Positions 1 to 7,512 of a stretch of 64,000 nucleotides of DNA are shown here, in pieces. A program made the position numbers and the translations under genes. Below the pieces are notes generated by a model. That model was not told where the DNA came from, made no database searches, and worked only from the letters and a program-made list of their open reading frames with translations. The stretch lies in NCBI GenBank assembly GCA_006739055.1, contig AP019702.1:930501-994500 (forward strand), written 5' to 3'. The DNA comes from Allostella vacuolata (GTDB taxonomy: Bacteria; Pseudomonadota; Alphaproteobacteria; ATCC43930; Allostellaceae). Every line of letters starts with the position of its first letter. The first letter of the stretch is position 1.

Positions 1-1
1 G

Positions 2-718
2 GTCGGCGCGGGCATCGTCGCGGATGGCGGCGCCTTCGTCAGCCTCGGCACCTCCGGGGTCTACTTCATCGCCAACCGCGGCTTCCAGTCGTCGGTCGGG
101 CAGGGGATGCACACCCATCGCCACGCCGTGCCGGGCCTCTTCTGCCAGCAGGCGGTGATCCTGAGCGCCGCCGCCGCCCTGGCCTGGGTGGCGGACATAG
201 TGGGCGCGCCCGATGTCGGCCAGCTGGCCGCCGCGGTCGAGGCGGCCCGCCTGGCGCCGGCGGACACGCCCGTCTTCACCCCGTACCTGGCCGGCGAGCG
301 CACGCCGCACGACGATCCCGGCCTGCTCGCCGCCTTCTCCGGCCTGTCCTTTGCGACCGGCCGGCTGCACCTCGTCCAGGCGGTGCTGGAGGGCGTGGCC
401 CTGGCGCTCGCCGACTGCCAGGACGCGCTCGCGGCGACCGGGGCGCCGCTCGCCGGGCCGCTGGTCCTGGTCGGCGGCGGGGCGCGCAGCCGGCTGTGGG
501 CCGACCTGGTGGCGGCGGCGACCGGACGGCCCATCCTGGTCTCCGTGAATGCTGCCGTCGGCCCGGCGCTGGGCGCGGCGCGGCTGGCGCGCGCGAGCTG
601 CGGTGGGGATCTGGTCGGGGGGGCGCCCGCCACCCTCTACGCGGGCGACCCGGACCCCGCCCTGGCCGATGCGCTGGCCGCGAAGCGGGTCCGCTACCAG
701 GCCCATCCGCGCCGCTGA
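2..718 (+). CDS. xylB: xylulokinase, C-terminal part (5' end outside window)
   Basis: FGGY-family sugar kinase that would phosphorylate D-xylulose in the cytoplasm to feed the pentose phosphate pathway. The reading frame is already open at the left edge, so the N-terminal domain is missing; about 238 residues remain. Visible family features are the ATPase-fold segment SLGTSGVYF near the edge, the TPYLAGERTPHDDP stretch typical of xylulokinases, and the nucleotide-binding LVGGGARSRLW motif near the C-terminus, followed by GPALGAA. Stop is TGA at 716-718. The next gene is on the same strand after about 90 bases and is functionally unrelated. Another FGGY kinase with a related sugar substrate is possible because the substrate-binding N-terminal half cannot be seen. 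Confidence 0.8.
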   Translation, partial: VGAGIVADGGAFVSLGTSGVYFIANRGFQSSVGQGMHTHRHAVPGLFCQQAVILSAAAALAWVADIVGAPDVGQLAAAVEAARLAPADTPVFTPYLAGERTPHDDPGLLAAFSGLSFATGRLHLVQAVLEGVALALADCQDALAATGAPLAGPLVLVGGGARSRLWADLVAAATGRPILVSVNAAVGPALGAARLARASCGGDLVGGAPATLYAGDPDPALADALAAKRVRYQAHPRR

Positions 719-810
719 CGGGGGCGGGAAAGCGCCTGCGTGCAACCGCCGCCGGGCGGAGTATGATCTGCGGCATTCCGTCCCCCCGCCCCGTTCCCGG
801 GAGCCCTCCC

Positions 811-1833
811 TTGCCGCTCGCCCTTTCCATCCTCGATCAGTCGATCGCGGCCGCCGGCCGGCCGCAGGGCCAGGCGATCCGCGACACCATCGCGCTCGCC
901 CGCCATTGCGAGGCGCTCGGCTATGCCCGCTTCTGGGTGTCCGAGCACCACAACCACCCGACCATCGTCGGCTCCGCGCCGGAGATCCTGATCGCCGCCA
1001 TTGCCGCCACCACGACGCGCATCCGCGTCGGCAGCGCCGGGGTGATGCTGCCGCACTATTCGCCCTACAAGGTGGCCGAGCAGTTCCGCGTGCTGGACGC
1101 GATCGCGCCGGGCCGCATCGACATCGGCCTCGGCCGGGCGCCGGGGTCGGACGGGCGCACCGCCTTCGCGCTCAACCCGCTCGCCAACGAGCGGCCGGAC
1201 CAGTTCCCAAGCGACGTGCGCGACCTGCTGGCCTGGCTGGCGGCCGAGCCCCTGCCGGAGAACCATCCCTTCCGCGTCGTCCAGGCCTATCCCCAGGGCG
1301 AGACGGTGCCCGAGATGTGGATCCTCGGCAGCTCTGACTTCGGGGCCCGGGTCGCGGCCCATTTCGGCCTGCCCTACAGCTTCGCCTGGTTCTTCACCGA
1401 CGGGCAGGGTGGCCAGCAGGCGCTCGACATCTATCGCGCCACCTACCGGCCGAGCCCGCGCCATCCGGAGCCGAAGGCCGGCATCTGCGTCTGGGCGCTG
1501 GCGGCCGACACGGAGGCCGAGGCGCAGCGCCATTTCTCGTCCCGGGCCAAGTGGCGGCTGTTCCGCGACCGCGGCATCTACGGGCCGCTCGAGGTGCCGG
1601 ACGAAGCGGCCGCCCATCCCTTCACCGAGCCCGAGCGGATGCGGATCGAGCAGATGCGGCGCGACGCCTTCGTCGGCACCGCGCCCGTGGTGGCCGGGCG
1701 CATCCGCGAGCTGGCCGCCCGCCTCGACCTCCAGGAGATGGCGATCGTCACCTGGGCCCATGACGAGGCGGTGCGCCACCGCAGCTACGAACTGCTCGCC
1801 CGCGAGCTCCTGCCGGCCCCGACCGCTGCCTGA
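811..1833 (+). CDS. luciferase-like (LLM class) flavin-dependent oxidoreductase
   Basis: Bacterial-luciferase-like FMN-dependent monooxygenase with a TIM-barrel fold, about 340 residues, the usual size for the MsnO8-like branch. Diagnostic stretches are the N-terminal LSILDQSIA, the FWVSEHHN motif, IRVGSAGVMLPHYSP, and GRIDIGLGRAPG. The substrate is unknown. I chose the TTG at 811 as start because the family begins almost directly with the LALSILDQ strand and a GGGAG sits 7-8 bases upstream. An in-frame ATG at 763 would add 16 residues that match nothing in the family and has poor ribosome-site spacing. It may be co-transcribed with the xylulokinase but shows no functional link to it. Confidence 0.82.
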   Translation: MPLALSILDQSIAAAGRPQGQAIRDTIALARHCEALGYARFWVSEHHNHPTIVGSAPEILIAAIAATTTRIRVGSAGVMLPHYSPYKVAEQFRVLDAIAPGRIDIGLGRAPGSDGRTAFALNPLANERPDQFPSDVRDLLAWLAAEPLPENHPFRVVQAYPQGETVPEMWILGSSDFGARVAAHFGLPYSFAWFFTDGQGGQQALDIYRATYRPSPRHPEPKAGICVWALAADTEAEAQRHFSSRAKWRLFRDRGIYGPLEVPDEAAAHPFTEPERMRIEQMRRDAFVGTAPVVAGRIRELAARLDLQEMAIVTWAHDEAVRHRSYELLARELLPAPTAA

Positions 1834-1890
1834 CCCGCGCCGCCTGACCCGAATCCCACCGAACCCAACCGAATCCTGGGGCCCGCTCCA

Positions 1891-3144
1891 ATGCGCATCG
1901 AGATCCTCTGCACCGGCGACGAAGTCCTCACCGGGAAGATCATCAACAGCAACTTCAGCTACATGAGCCAGAAGCTGGAGGATTTCGGCCTCCAGGTCGT
2001 CTGGGGCACGACCGTGGGCGACGACCGCGAGGCGCTGCTGGAGGCGTTCCGCCTGGCGGCGGGCCGGGCCGACGCGGTGATCGTCAATGGCGGGCTGGGC
2101 CCGACCGTCGACGACCTGTCGCAGGAGATGGCGGCGCGCGCGGCCGGGGTCGAGCTGGTGCTGAACGAGGAGTGGCTGGCGACCATGGAAAGCTATTTCC
2201 AGCGCCGCAGCCGCATCATGCCGCCCAACAACCGCAAGCAGGCGATGCTGCCGTCGACCGCCGAGATCCTCGACAACCCAATCGGCACCGCCTGCGGCTT
2301 CGCGCTCGACATCGGCGGCGCCCGCTTCTTCTTCACCCCGGGCGTGCCGCGCGAGCTGCGCCGGATGCTGGAGGAGCAGATCATCCCCCGCCTGCTGGCG
2401 AAGAGCGGCATCCAGACGGTCATCCACCTGAAGCGCTTCCATTCCTATGGCATCGGCGAATCCCGTGCCGACGCCCTGCTGGCCGGGCTGGAGGAGCTGG
2501 CCCCGGCCGGTGCCGTCAAGCTCGGCTTCCGGGCCCACTATCCGCAGCTCGAGACCAAGATCACCGTGCGCGGCGCCGACATGGACGAGGTCGAGCGGAC
2601 GCTGGCGCCGGTGACCGAGGCGGTGCGCGCGCGCCTCGGCAACTTCATCGTCGCCGAGGACGACCGTACGCTGGAGGGCGAGGTGCTGGGCGGCCTGCTG
2701 GCGGCGGGCGGCACCCTGGCGGTGGCCGAGACCTTCACCGGCGGGCAGATCGCCGCCCGCATCGCGCCGCTGCCCGGCGCCGAGCGGATCTTCGCCCGGT
2801 CGGTCGCGGCCCGCGCGGCCGACCAGCTCGGCGCCGCGGTCGGCCTCGCACCTGGCACCGACGGGACGGCGGTCGCGGTCGCCCGGGCCCTGCGGGAGGC
2901 GAGCGGGGCCAGCCACGCGCTGGCGGTGATCGTCGACCTGGACGAGGGCAGCGACCGCATGGACCTGGGCGGCACCATCCACATCGCCATCGCCGCCGGC
3001 GAGCGGGTGGAGACGCGCGAGGCCCGGGTCCTGGGCGGGCGCGAATGGGTGCGCCTCGGCGCCACCGAGATGGGGCTCGACTGCCTGCGCCGCTTCCTCC
3101 AGGGGCTGCCGGTCGCCGAGCGGATCGACTTCGAGAAGGTGTGA
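1891..3144 (+). CDS. cinA: CinA-family protein with degenerate C-terminal PncC domain
   Basis: Full-length CinA architecture, 417 residues. Residues 1-170 form a MoaB/MogA-like (molybdopterin-binding fold) domain with CTGDEVLTGKIINSN at the N-terminus and NGGLGPTVDD around 66-75; residues 260-410 form the PncC-type nicotinamide-nucleotide amidase domain. The N-terminal domain looks intact. The C-terminal domain does not: the usual AESCTGG signature reads AETFTGG (279-285), and the usual A-Y-S-N-x-x-K segment reads AARAADQ (306-312), so the serine, tyrosine and lysine expected in the active site are all replaced. Deamidation of NMN is therefore doubtful; a pyrophosphatase or binding role through the first domain is possible. 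The start follows a 57-base gap after the oxidoreductase gene. Confidence 0.85.
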   Translation: MRIEILCTGDEVLTGKIINSNFSYMSQKLEDFGLQVVWGTTVGDDREALLEAFRLAAGRADAVIVNGGLGPTVDDLSQEMAARAAGVELVLNEEWLATMESYFQRRSRIMPPNNRKQAMLPSTAEILDNPIGTACGFALDIGGARFFFTPGVPRELRRMLEEQIIPRLLAKSGIQTVIHLKRFHSYGIGESRADALLAGLEELAPAGAVKLGFRAHYPQLETKITVRGADMDEVERTLAPVTEAVRARLGNFIVAEDDRTLEGEVLGGLLAAGGTLAVAETFTGGQIAARIAPLPGAERIFARSVAARAADQLGAAVGLAPGTDGTAVAVARALREASGASHALAVIVDLDEGSDRMDLGGTIHIAIAAGERVETREARVLGGREWVRLGATEMGLDCLRRFLQGLPVAERIDFEKV

Positions 3145-3217
3145 GCCGCCCGCCGCCCCGTTCCACCATGTGAAAATCGGCCGGCGGGCCCAGGATTGGC
3201 CGCGGTGCTGTTCGCGC

Positions 3218-3249
3218 TTGACCTGCGGCGGCCCGGGGTTGCCTACTCG
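3218..3249 (+). promoter_or_regulatory. candidate promoter for the TauD-like gene
   Basis: TTGACC at 3218-3223 resembles a sigma70-type -35 element. About 18 bases further on, CCTACT (3242-3247) is a fair alphaproteobacterial -10. It lies in the 142-base gap between cinA and the oxygenase gene, 40 bases before that start codon. Judged by eye only. Confidence 0.35.
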
Positions 3250-3286
3250 TTCCCTGTCGCTTTTCTCGGTTGGAGCCCCATCCGCC

Positions 3287-4294
3287 ATGTCGACGAACCT
3301 CGCCACCTTTTCGCCGGCCGCCTCGCGCGTGCCACCCGCCATGGCCGCCGCGTCGCCGCGCGCCTGGCTCGGCCCGCAGCTCCGTGACGACGAGTTCGTG
3401 GTCGGCCTGCCGGCCGACTGCCTGGCCGAGCTCGACGCCATCGTCGAGGAGCAGCGCAAGGCCCCGGTGCCGACCCTGATCCTGGTGCCGGAGCATTTCG
3501 AGATGTCCGCCTGCCGGCGCTGGATGGCCGGCATCAAGCAGCGCCTCGACCACGGGCTCGGCTTCGTCATCCTCGACCGCATGCCGGTCGGGCGCTGGAG
3601 CAAGCGCGAGTTGACCGACGTCTACTGGCTGCTCGGCAGCCTGCTGGAGCCGCCGGTCGCCCAGGACTGGCCCGGCACGATGATCTACGACGTGCGCCAT
3701 GACGGGCAGCCCTACACCGGCGAGACGCGCACCGCGCTGACGCCGGAGGGGCTGGACATGCACAATGACAGCTCGATGGGCGAGGCGCCGCCCAACTACA
3801 TCAGCCTGCTCTGCCTCAACACCGCCAGGTCCGGCGGCAAGAGCTCGCTGTCGAGCGCGTATGCGGCCCGCGACTACTTCGCGGCCGAGCATCCCGAGCT
3901 GCTCGACCGGCTCTACAAGCCGTTCTACCGCCACCACCAGGAATACCAGGCCGCCAACGCCGGCAAGACCAACTGGTACCCGATCTTCGGCACCGAGCCC
4001 GACGGCGGCCTGCGCATCCGCTTCAACGCCCGGGTGATCCGCCGCGGCTACGCCAAGACCGGCCAGGTGCTGGACAACGAGGGCGTGCAGGCGGTCGACG
4101 TCATGGACGGCTTCCTCGGCGACCCGGCCCACCGCCACGACTTCTTCATGGAGCCGGGGCAGATGCAGATCCTGAACAACCGCTTCATCGTCCACGGCCG
4201 CACCCCCTACGTCGACTTCGACGAGCCGGAGAAGCGCCGCCACCTCCTGCGCCTGTGGCTGCGCGCCGGCGACCGCCGGCAGTTCCGCGGGTAG
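3287..4294 (+). CDS. TauD/TfdA-family 2-oxoglutarate/Fe(II)-dependent oxygenase
   Basis: Cytoplasmic non-heme iron oxygenase of about 335 residues. The iron-binding facial triad is visible as H159-x-D161 (MHNDSSMGEAP) and the distal H303 (NNRFIVHGRTPY); arginines near 322-326 (HLLRLWLR) are placed to bind 2-oxoglutarate. The family oxidises a wide range of small acids, sulfonates and amino-acid derivatives, so the substrate cannot be named. I start at the ATG at 3287 because GGAG lies 11 bases upstream and the longer open frame from 3170 encodes unrelated, non-family residues. It seems to be a single-gene unit, with its own candidate promoter upstream and a perfect hairpin terminator downstream. 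Confidence 0.85.
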   Translation: MSTNLATFSPAASRVPPAMAAASPRAWLGPQLRDDEFVVGLPADCLAELDAIVEEQRKAPVPTLILVPEHFEMSACRRWMAGIKQRLDHGLGFVILDRMPVGRWSKRELTDVYWLLGSLLEPPVAQDWPGTMIYDVRHDGQPYTGETRTALTPEGLDMHNDSSMGEAPPNYISLLCLNTARSGGKSSLSSAYAARDYFAAEHPELLDRLYKPFYRHHQEYQAANAGKTNWYPIFGTEPDGGLRIRFNARVIRRGYAKTGQVLDNEGVQAVDVMDGFLGDPAHRHDFFMEPGQMQILNNRFIVHGRTPYVDFDEPEKRRHLLRLWLRAGDRRQFRG

Positions 4295-4317
4295 GCGGGG
4301 AGGTTCCCGAAGCGCGA

Positions 4318-4352
4318 GGGCCGCCGGGGGAGACCCCGGCGGCCCTTCGGCT
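4318..4352 (+). terminator. hairpin terminator after the TauD-like gene
   Basis: A perfect 12-bp G/C stem (4318-4329 paired with 4334-4345) closes a GAGA tetraloop, followed by TTCGGCTTT. It sits 23 bases after the oxygenase stop codon. The stem is nearly the same as the hairpin at 5685-5712 on the far side of the foreign patch. Confidence 0.8.
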
Positions 4353-4399
4353 TTCCGGGCTGGCGTGACGGGCTGTCGTGCAGGTTGACGAAGATCATC

Positions 4400-4490
4400 G
4401 GAGGCGGCTATCGGATCTGCACGACGGGCCGCCCGGCACCGTCGCCCCGTCGAAAGTCGAGATCGTCGATTGCCACCCGGGAGGGGGGAC
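4400..4490 (+). pseudogene. remnant of higB (RelE/HigB toxin C-terminus)
   Basis: Too short and broken for an open reading frame, but two HigB C-terminal blocks are recognisable in adjacent frames. YRIC is encoded at 4409-4420 in one frame, and VEIVDCH at 4456-4476 in another, matching the usual ending YRICFxW...VEIVDYH of HigB mRNA endonucleases that precede higA. A frameshift lies between the two blocks, and everything upstream of about 4400 is missing. The tail reads straight into the higA-like start at 4491, as in normal higBA operons. This is a by-eye homology call based on a short stretch. Confidence 0.55.
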
Positions 4491-4667
4491 ATGAAGCGTC
4501 ATGCGATCCACCCGGGTCCGGTTCTCGTCGATGAGCTGGCAGAGCTTGGCGTAAGCCCGGCCGAGCTGCCGCGCATGATCGCGGTGCCGCCAAGCCGGGT
4601 TACCCGGATCGTCCGTGGCCGCCGTGGCATTACCGGCGACACGGGCTTGCGCCGGGCATCAGCATGA
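4491..4667 (+). pseudogene. truncated higA-like antitoxin (HTH, XRE type)
   Basis: A 58-codon frame starting at ATG 4491 after a good GGAGGGGGG ribosome site. It matches the N-terminal half of HigA/VapI antitoxins: IHPGPVLVDELAELGVSP, then the helix-turn-helix AVPPSRVTRIVRGRRGITGDTGLR. Intact members continue with LARYFGTSPEFWLNLQ for another 30-40 residues; here the frame ends with RRASA and a TGA overlapping the next ATG at 4664. The dimerisation and toxin-contact half is absent, so antitoxin function is unlikely although DNA binding is conceivable. The fusion point is probably a deletion junction that brought the zeta-like gene directly behind it. Confidence 0.65.
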
Positions 4668-5197
4668 GTGCCCTGTCGCCGCTCAAGAAGATCATCATTA
4701 TCGCAGGCCCCAACGGCGCGGGGAAAACGACGTTCGCCCGCTCATTCCTGCCGGCGGAGGCGCAGCTTCCCCGCTTTATCAATGCGGACCTGATCGCCGC
4801 CGGGCTTGCGCCCTTCGCGCCGGAAACCGCCGCGCTCAAGGCCGGGCGCTTGATGCTGGAAGAGATCGAGCAATGCGCGCGACGCGGCGAGAGCTTCGCT
4901 TTCGAGACCACGCTGTCGGGCCTTGTCTATCTCCGCCATATAGCGGCGTGGCGCGCGCAGGGTTACCGGGTGAGCCTGTTCTTTTTGACGCTGCCCAATG
5001 CGGAAACCGCTATGGCGCGCGTGGCGGCGCGCGTGCGCCAAGGCGGCCACGACATCCCGGAACCCGTCATCCGCCGCCGCTTTGCCATGGGCTGGGACAA
5101 CTTCGAGAAGCGCTACAGACAGGCAGTGGACGATTGGGCCTTGTACGATAATGCCGGGGCTGAACCCGTGATGCTGGAATGGGGTGAGAACGCATGA
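4664..5197 (+). CDS. zeta-toxin-family kinase-like protein
   Basis: A 177-residue P-loop protein of the zeta toxin/UDP-N-acetylglucosamine kinase-like family. Walker A GPNGAGKT is at residues 15-22; the family's INADLIA block is at 39-45 and the FETTLSG block at 80-86, both near the sugar-nucleotide site in known zeta toxins; a downstream arginine-rich helix (RRRFAMGWDNFEKRYR) ends the core. Intact and of normal length. It overlaps the higA remnant upstream and the small gene downstream by four bases each (ATGA), so the three are translationally coupled. The usual epsilon antitoxin is absent; the downstream gene is the best partner candidate. Chromosomal members of this family may phosphorylate peptidoglycan precursors, but activity here is inferred only. 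Confidence 0.82.
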   Translation: MSALSPLKKIIIIAGPNGAGKTTFARSFLPAEAQLPRFINADLIAAGLAPFAPETAALKAGRLMLEEIEQCARRGESFAFETTLSGLVYLRHIAAWRAQGYRVSLFFLTLPNAETAMARVAARVRQGGHDIPEPVIRRRFAMGWDNFEKRYRQAVDDWALYDNAGAEPVMLEWGENA

Positions 5198-5379
5198 AGC
5201 AGAAGGAATTATCCCAGGCGAAGAACCCCGACCTGCGCGCTTCTCTGGCGGCCATGCGCCGCGCGGCGGAAATGGCTCGCAAAACCGCGATCCAGACCAA
5301 CACGGAGATCGTTATCGTGAAGGACGGCAAGCCCGTGCTCGTCACTGCGGAGGAATTGCGCAAGGAGCAGCGGGTATGA
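5194..5379 (+). CDS. small putative antitoxin partner of the zeta-like protein
   Basis: A 61-residue charged protein, translationally coupled to the zeta-like gene (ATG at 5194 overlaps its stop). The middle is a predicted helix rich in alanine and arginine (LAAMRRAAEMARKTAIQ), then a short strand-turn-strand IVIVKDGKPVLVTAEELRKEQ. I recognise no named domain; small genes of this kind commonly follow zeta-type kinases in Proteobacteria. Toxin-before-antitoxin order is the reverse of epsilon-zeta. Its stop overlaps the start of the broken helicase gene, so the patch was once a single compact operon. Confidence 0.6.
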   Translation: MKQKELSQAKNPDLRASLAAMRRAAEMARKTAIQTNTEIVIVKDGKPVLVTAEELRKEQRV

Positions 5380-5608
5380 GCCATGAAATCAGATCCGTGC
5401 CCTCCGTCTCGGTCACTTATGCTTCGAACGGCAGCTCAACCAAAGCCAACGAGTTCGGCATGCGGCCGATGCAGGAGCGCGCGTTCGAGAAGCGGGGCGA
5501 GTAGTATCTGCTGATCAAGTCGCCGCCGGCCTCGGGCAAGAGCTCGCTCTGATGTTCATCGCCCTCGACAAGCTGGCCCATCAAGGCCTCAAGCAGGCCA
5601 TCAACCTA
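5376..5608 (+). pseudogene. N-terminal remnant of a DEAD/DEAH-type helicase gene
   Basis: The frame opens at ATG 5376 (overlapping the preceding stop) and runs 42 codons (MSHEIRSVPSVSVTYASN... MRPMQERAFEKRGE) to a TAG at 5502-5504, which replaces an expected glutamine codon. Reading through, the same frame continues YLLIKSPPASGKS, a Walker A motif; a one-base loss near 5545-5550 then moves the protein into another frame, MFIALDKLAHQGLKQAI (5552-5602). The order MQERAxxKRGEQYLLIKSPPASGKSxALMFIALDKL is typical of a DEAD/DEAH helicase-like family. Similarity stops abruptly around 5605, so only about 75 residues survive. A nonsense mutation, a frameshift and a 3' truncation together mark it as dead. 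Confidence 0.65.
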
Positions 5609-5684
5609 ATTCCAAACAGGAATGGCCCTTTCCGTCATCACGCACCGCAGATCGGGCAGCTGCGATTGCGCTACATGCGCAATT

Positions 5685-5712
5685 GGCCGCCGGGGGCAAT
5701 CCCCCGGCGGCC
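5685..5712 (-). terminator. hairpin terminator of the TRAP transporter operon
   Basis: Perfect 12-bp G/C stem (5685-5696 with 5701-5712) and a 4-base loop, lying 6 bases beyond the dctM stop on the minus strand. The run after it (AATTGCG) is only weakly T-rich. A smaller 7-bp dyad, ATTGCGC/GCGCAAT, follows at 5665-5683. Confidence 0.72.
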
Positions 5713-5718
5713 GTTCGC

Positions 5719-7005
5719 CTATGTGATGAAGCCCAGCAGGCGCGGCAGGAACAGGGTTACCTCCGGGAACACCGCCAGCAGCAGCAGCACCGCCACGATC
5801 GCAGCGATGAAGGGCAGCAGCGGCGGGACGAGCTTCTCCATGGGTAGCCCGCTGACCGCCATGCCGACGAAGAGACAGAGCCCGACCGGCGGCGTGACGT
5901 GGCCGATCGCCGAGGCGATGACGCAGACCAGGCCGAAATGGATCGGGTGGACGCCCAGCGCCTCCGCCACCGGCAGCAGCACCGGCACCGTTACCAGGAT
6001 GATCTCCGACGGGGTCAGGAAGGTGCCGAGGATCAGGTAGAGGAAGATCACGATGATGATGAAGACGAACCAGTGCGGGGCGATCTGGGAGATCGCCTCG
6101 GCGACCATGAACGGGAACTTGGAATAGGTGAGGACCCAGCCGAAGGCGCCGACGAAGCCGATGATCAGGCCGATGACCCCCGATAGGCGGGCGGAATCGG
6201 CGAAGATCGCCGGCAGCTCCCGCCAGGCCGGCTGGCGGTAGAAGAGCGGCGGCACGATCAGGGCATAGACGGCCGCGACCGCGGCGGCCTCGGTCGGGGT
6301 GAAGAGGCCGAACAGGATCCCGCCCATGATGATGATCGGGATCATCAGGGCCGGCGTCGCCGCCCACAGGACGCGCAGGAACTCCCGCATCGTCGGCGGC
6401 TTCTCGCGCGGGTAGTTGCGCTTCCTGGAGATCACGAACACCGGCACGGCCATGCCGAGGCCGACCAGCAGGCCCGGAATGACCCCGGCCGCGAACATGG
6501 CGGCGACCGACTGGTCCGACATCCAGGCATAGATGACGGCGATGATGGACGGCGGAATGATCGGTGCCACCACCGCGGTCGCCACGGTCAGCGCGGTGGC
6601 GAAGTCGCGGTCGTAGCCCTTGCGCTCCATCTGCGGGATGAGGAACGTGCCGAGGGCCGCCACGTCGGCCACGGCCGAGCCCGAGATGCCGCCGAAGACC
6701 ATGCTGTCGGCGACGTTGACATACGCGAGCCCGCCGCGGAACCGCCCGACCACCGCCGTCGCCAGGTCGATGATCACCCGGGCGACCCCGCCGCGGGCGG
6801 CGATGTTGCCGGCCAGGATGAACAAGGGCGCGGCCAGCAGCAGGTAGGAGTCCGACAGAAGGCCGACGAAGCGGGTCGGCACGATGATCGGGTTGAGGGC
6901 CGGAAAGAACATCGCCGCCCCGAAGGCGCCGATGCCGAGCGAGATGCTGATCGGCGCGCCCAGGACCAGGAAGATGACGAAGAAGATCAGGAGTGTTTCG
7001 GCCAT
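5719..7005 (-). CDS. dctM: TRAP transporter large permease subunit
   Basis: The 12-TM-type membrane subunit that carries out Na+-driven uptake of organic acids in tripartite ATP-independent periplasmic transporters. 428 residues, the normal length. Family marks include the N-terminal LIFFVIFLVLGAPISISLGIG, the GISGSAVADVAALG segment, VAPIIPPSI, and repeated glycine- and hydrophobic-rich helices to the C-terminus. I start at the ATG at 7005 (MAETLLIFF); upstream codons in the longer open frame belong to the overlapping dctQ gene. It overlaps dctQ by 19 bases and is the last gene of dctPQM, followed by a hairpin terminator. Confidence 0.93.
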   Translation of the reverse strand: MAETLLIFFVIFLVLGAPISISLGIGAFGAAMFFPALNPIIVPTRFVGLLSDSYLLLAAPLFILAGNIAARGGVARVIIDLATAVVGRFRGGLAYVNVADSMVFGGISGSAVADVAALGTFLIPQMERKGYDRDFATALTVATAVVAPIIPPSIIAVIYAWMSDQSVAAMFAAGVIPGLLVGLGMAVPVFVISRKRNYPREKPPTMREFLRVLWAATPALMIPIIIMGGILFGLFTPTEAAAVAAVYALIVPPLFYRQPAWRELPAIFADSARLSGVIGLIIGFVGAFGWVLTYSKFPFMVAEAISQIAPHWFVFIIIVIFLYLILGTFLTPSEIILVTVPVLLPVAEALGVHPIHFGLVCVIASAIGHVTPPVGLCLFVGMAVSGLPMEKLVPPLLPFIAAIVAVLLLLAVFPEVTLFLPRLLGFIT

Positions 7006-7508
7006 AGCGCCCTCACGGCTCCGACGAGTTGGCGGATCATCGGCACGATGATGAGGACGGAACCGATGGGCACGGCGACGAACACATAGCCGAGCGGCAG
7101 GCCGAGACCGGCGCTCGTCTGGTACTGGGCGTTGGGGACCAGGGTCCAGCTCAGCTGGATCAGGTAGACGAAGACGCCGATGCAGGCGGAGAGCGAGACG
7201 ATGCGCGCGATCGCCTGGCCGCGCGGGCCGAGCAGCTTGACGAAATAGTCCAGCACCGTGTGCTCGTTGCGCCACATCGCCGCCGCGGCGCCGATCATCA
7301 CCAGCCAGATGAAGAGGTAGCGCGGCACCTCCTCGAGCCCGTCCATTACCGTCGCCCCGGCATAGCGGGCGACCACCTGGACGAATACGGACACGGTCAT
7401 GACGGCGAGGATGAGCCCGCCCAGATGGCCGAGACCTTCATAGGCGCGGCCGAGGAGGCCCGGGGGCGGGTCCTCCCCGGACCCGCCGTCTCCATGCCCA
7501 TGCGCCAT
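6987..7508 (-). CDS. dctQ: TRAP transporter small permease subunit
   Basis: The 4-TM small membrane subunit that docks to DctM in TRAP uptake systems. 173 residues. After a short polar N-terminus (MAHGHGDGGSGED), four hydrophobic helices can be picked out, including ILAVMTVSVFVQVVARY and a second with FIWLVMIGAAAAMWRNEHT, the characteristic R-x-E-H signature of DctQ proteins. It lies 4 bases after dctP and overlaps dctM, so the three genes are tightly coupled. Confidence 0.92.
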   Translation of the reverse strand: MAHGHGDGGSGEDPPPGLLGRAYEGLGHLGGLILAVMTVSVFVQVVARYAGATVMDGLEEVPRYLFIWLVMIGAAAAMWRNEHTVLDYFVKLLGPRGQAIARIVSLSACIGVFVYLIQLSWTLVPNAQYQTSAGLGLPLGYVFVAVPIGSVLIIVPMIRQLVGAVRALWPKHS

Positions 7509-7512
7509 CGGT

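Noticed and set aside
694-3603. 969-codon open frame on the minus strand over cinA
   Set aside because: Antisense to three supported genes; composition is typical of shadow frames.
4207-4398. Small minus-strand frame over the end of the TauD-like gene
   Set aside because: It covers a coding end and terminator hairpin, has no ribosome site and no family similarity.
4318-5712. The two flanking hairpins as attachment sites of an integrative element
   Set aside because: They look like ordinary terminators of the neighbouring genes, there is no integrase or tRNA gene, and direct repeats at the edges were not found.
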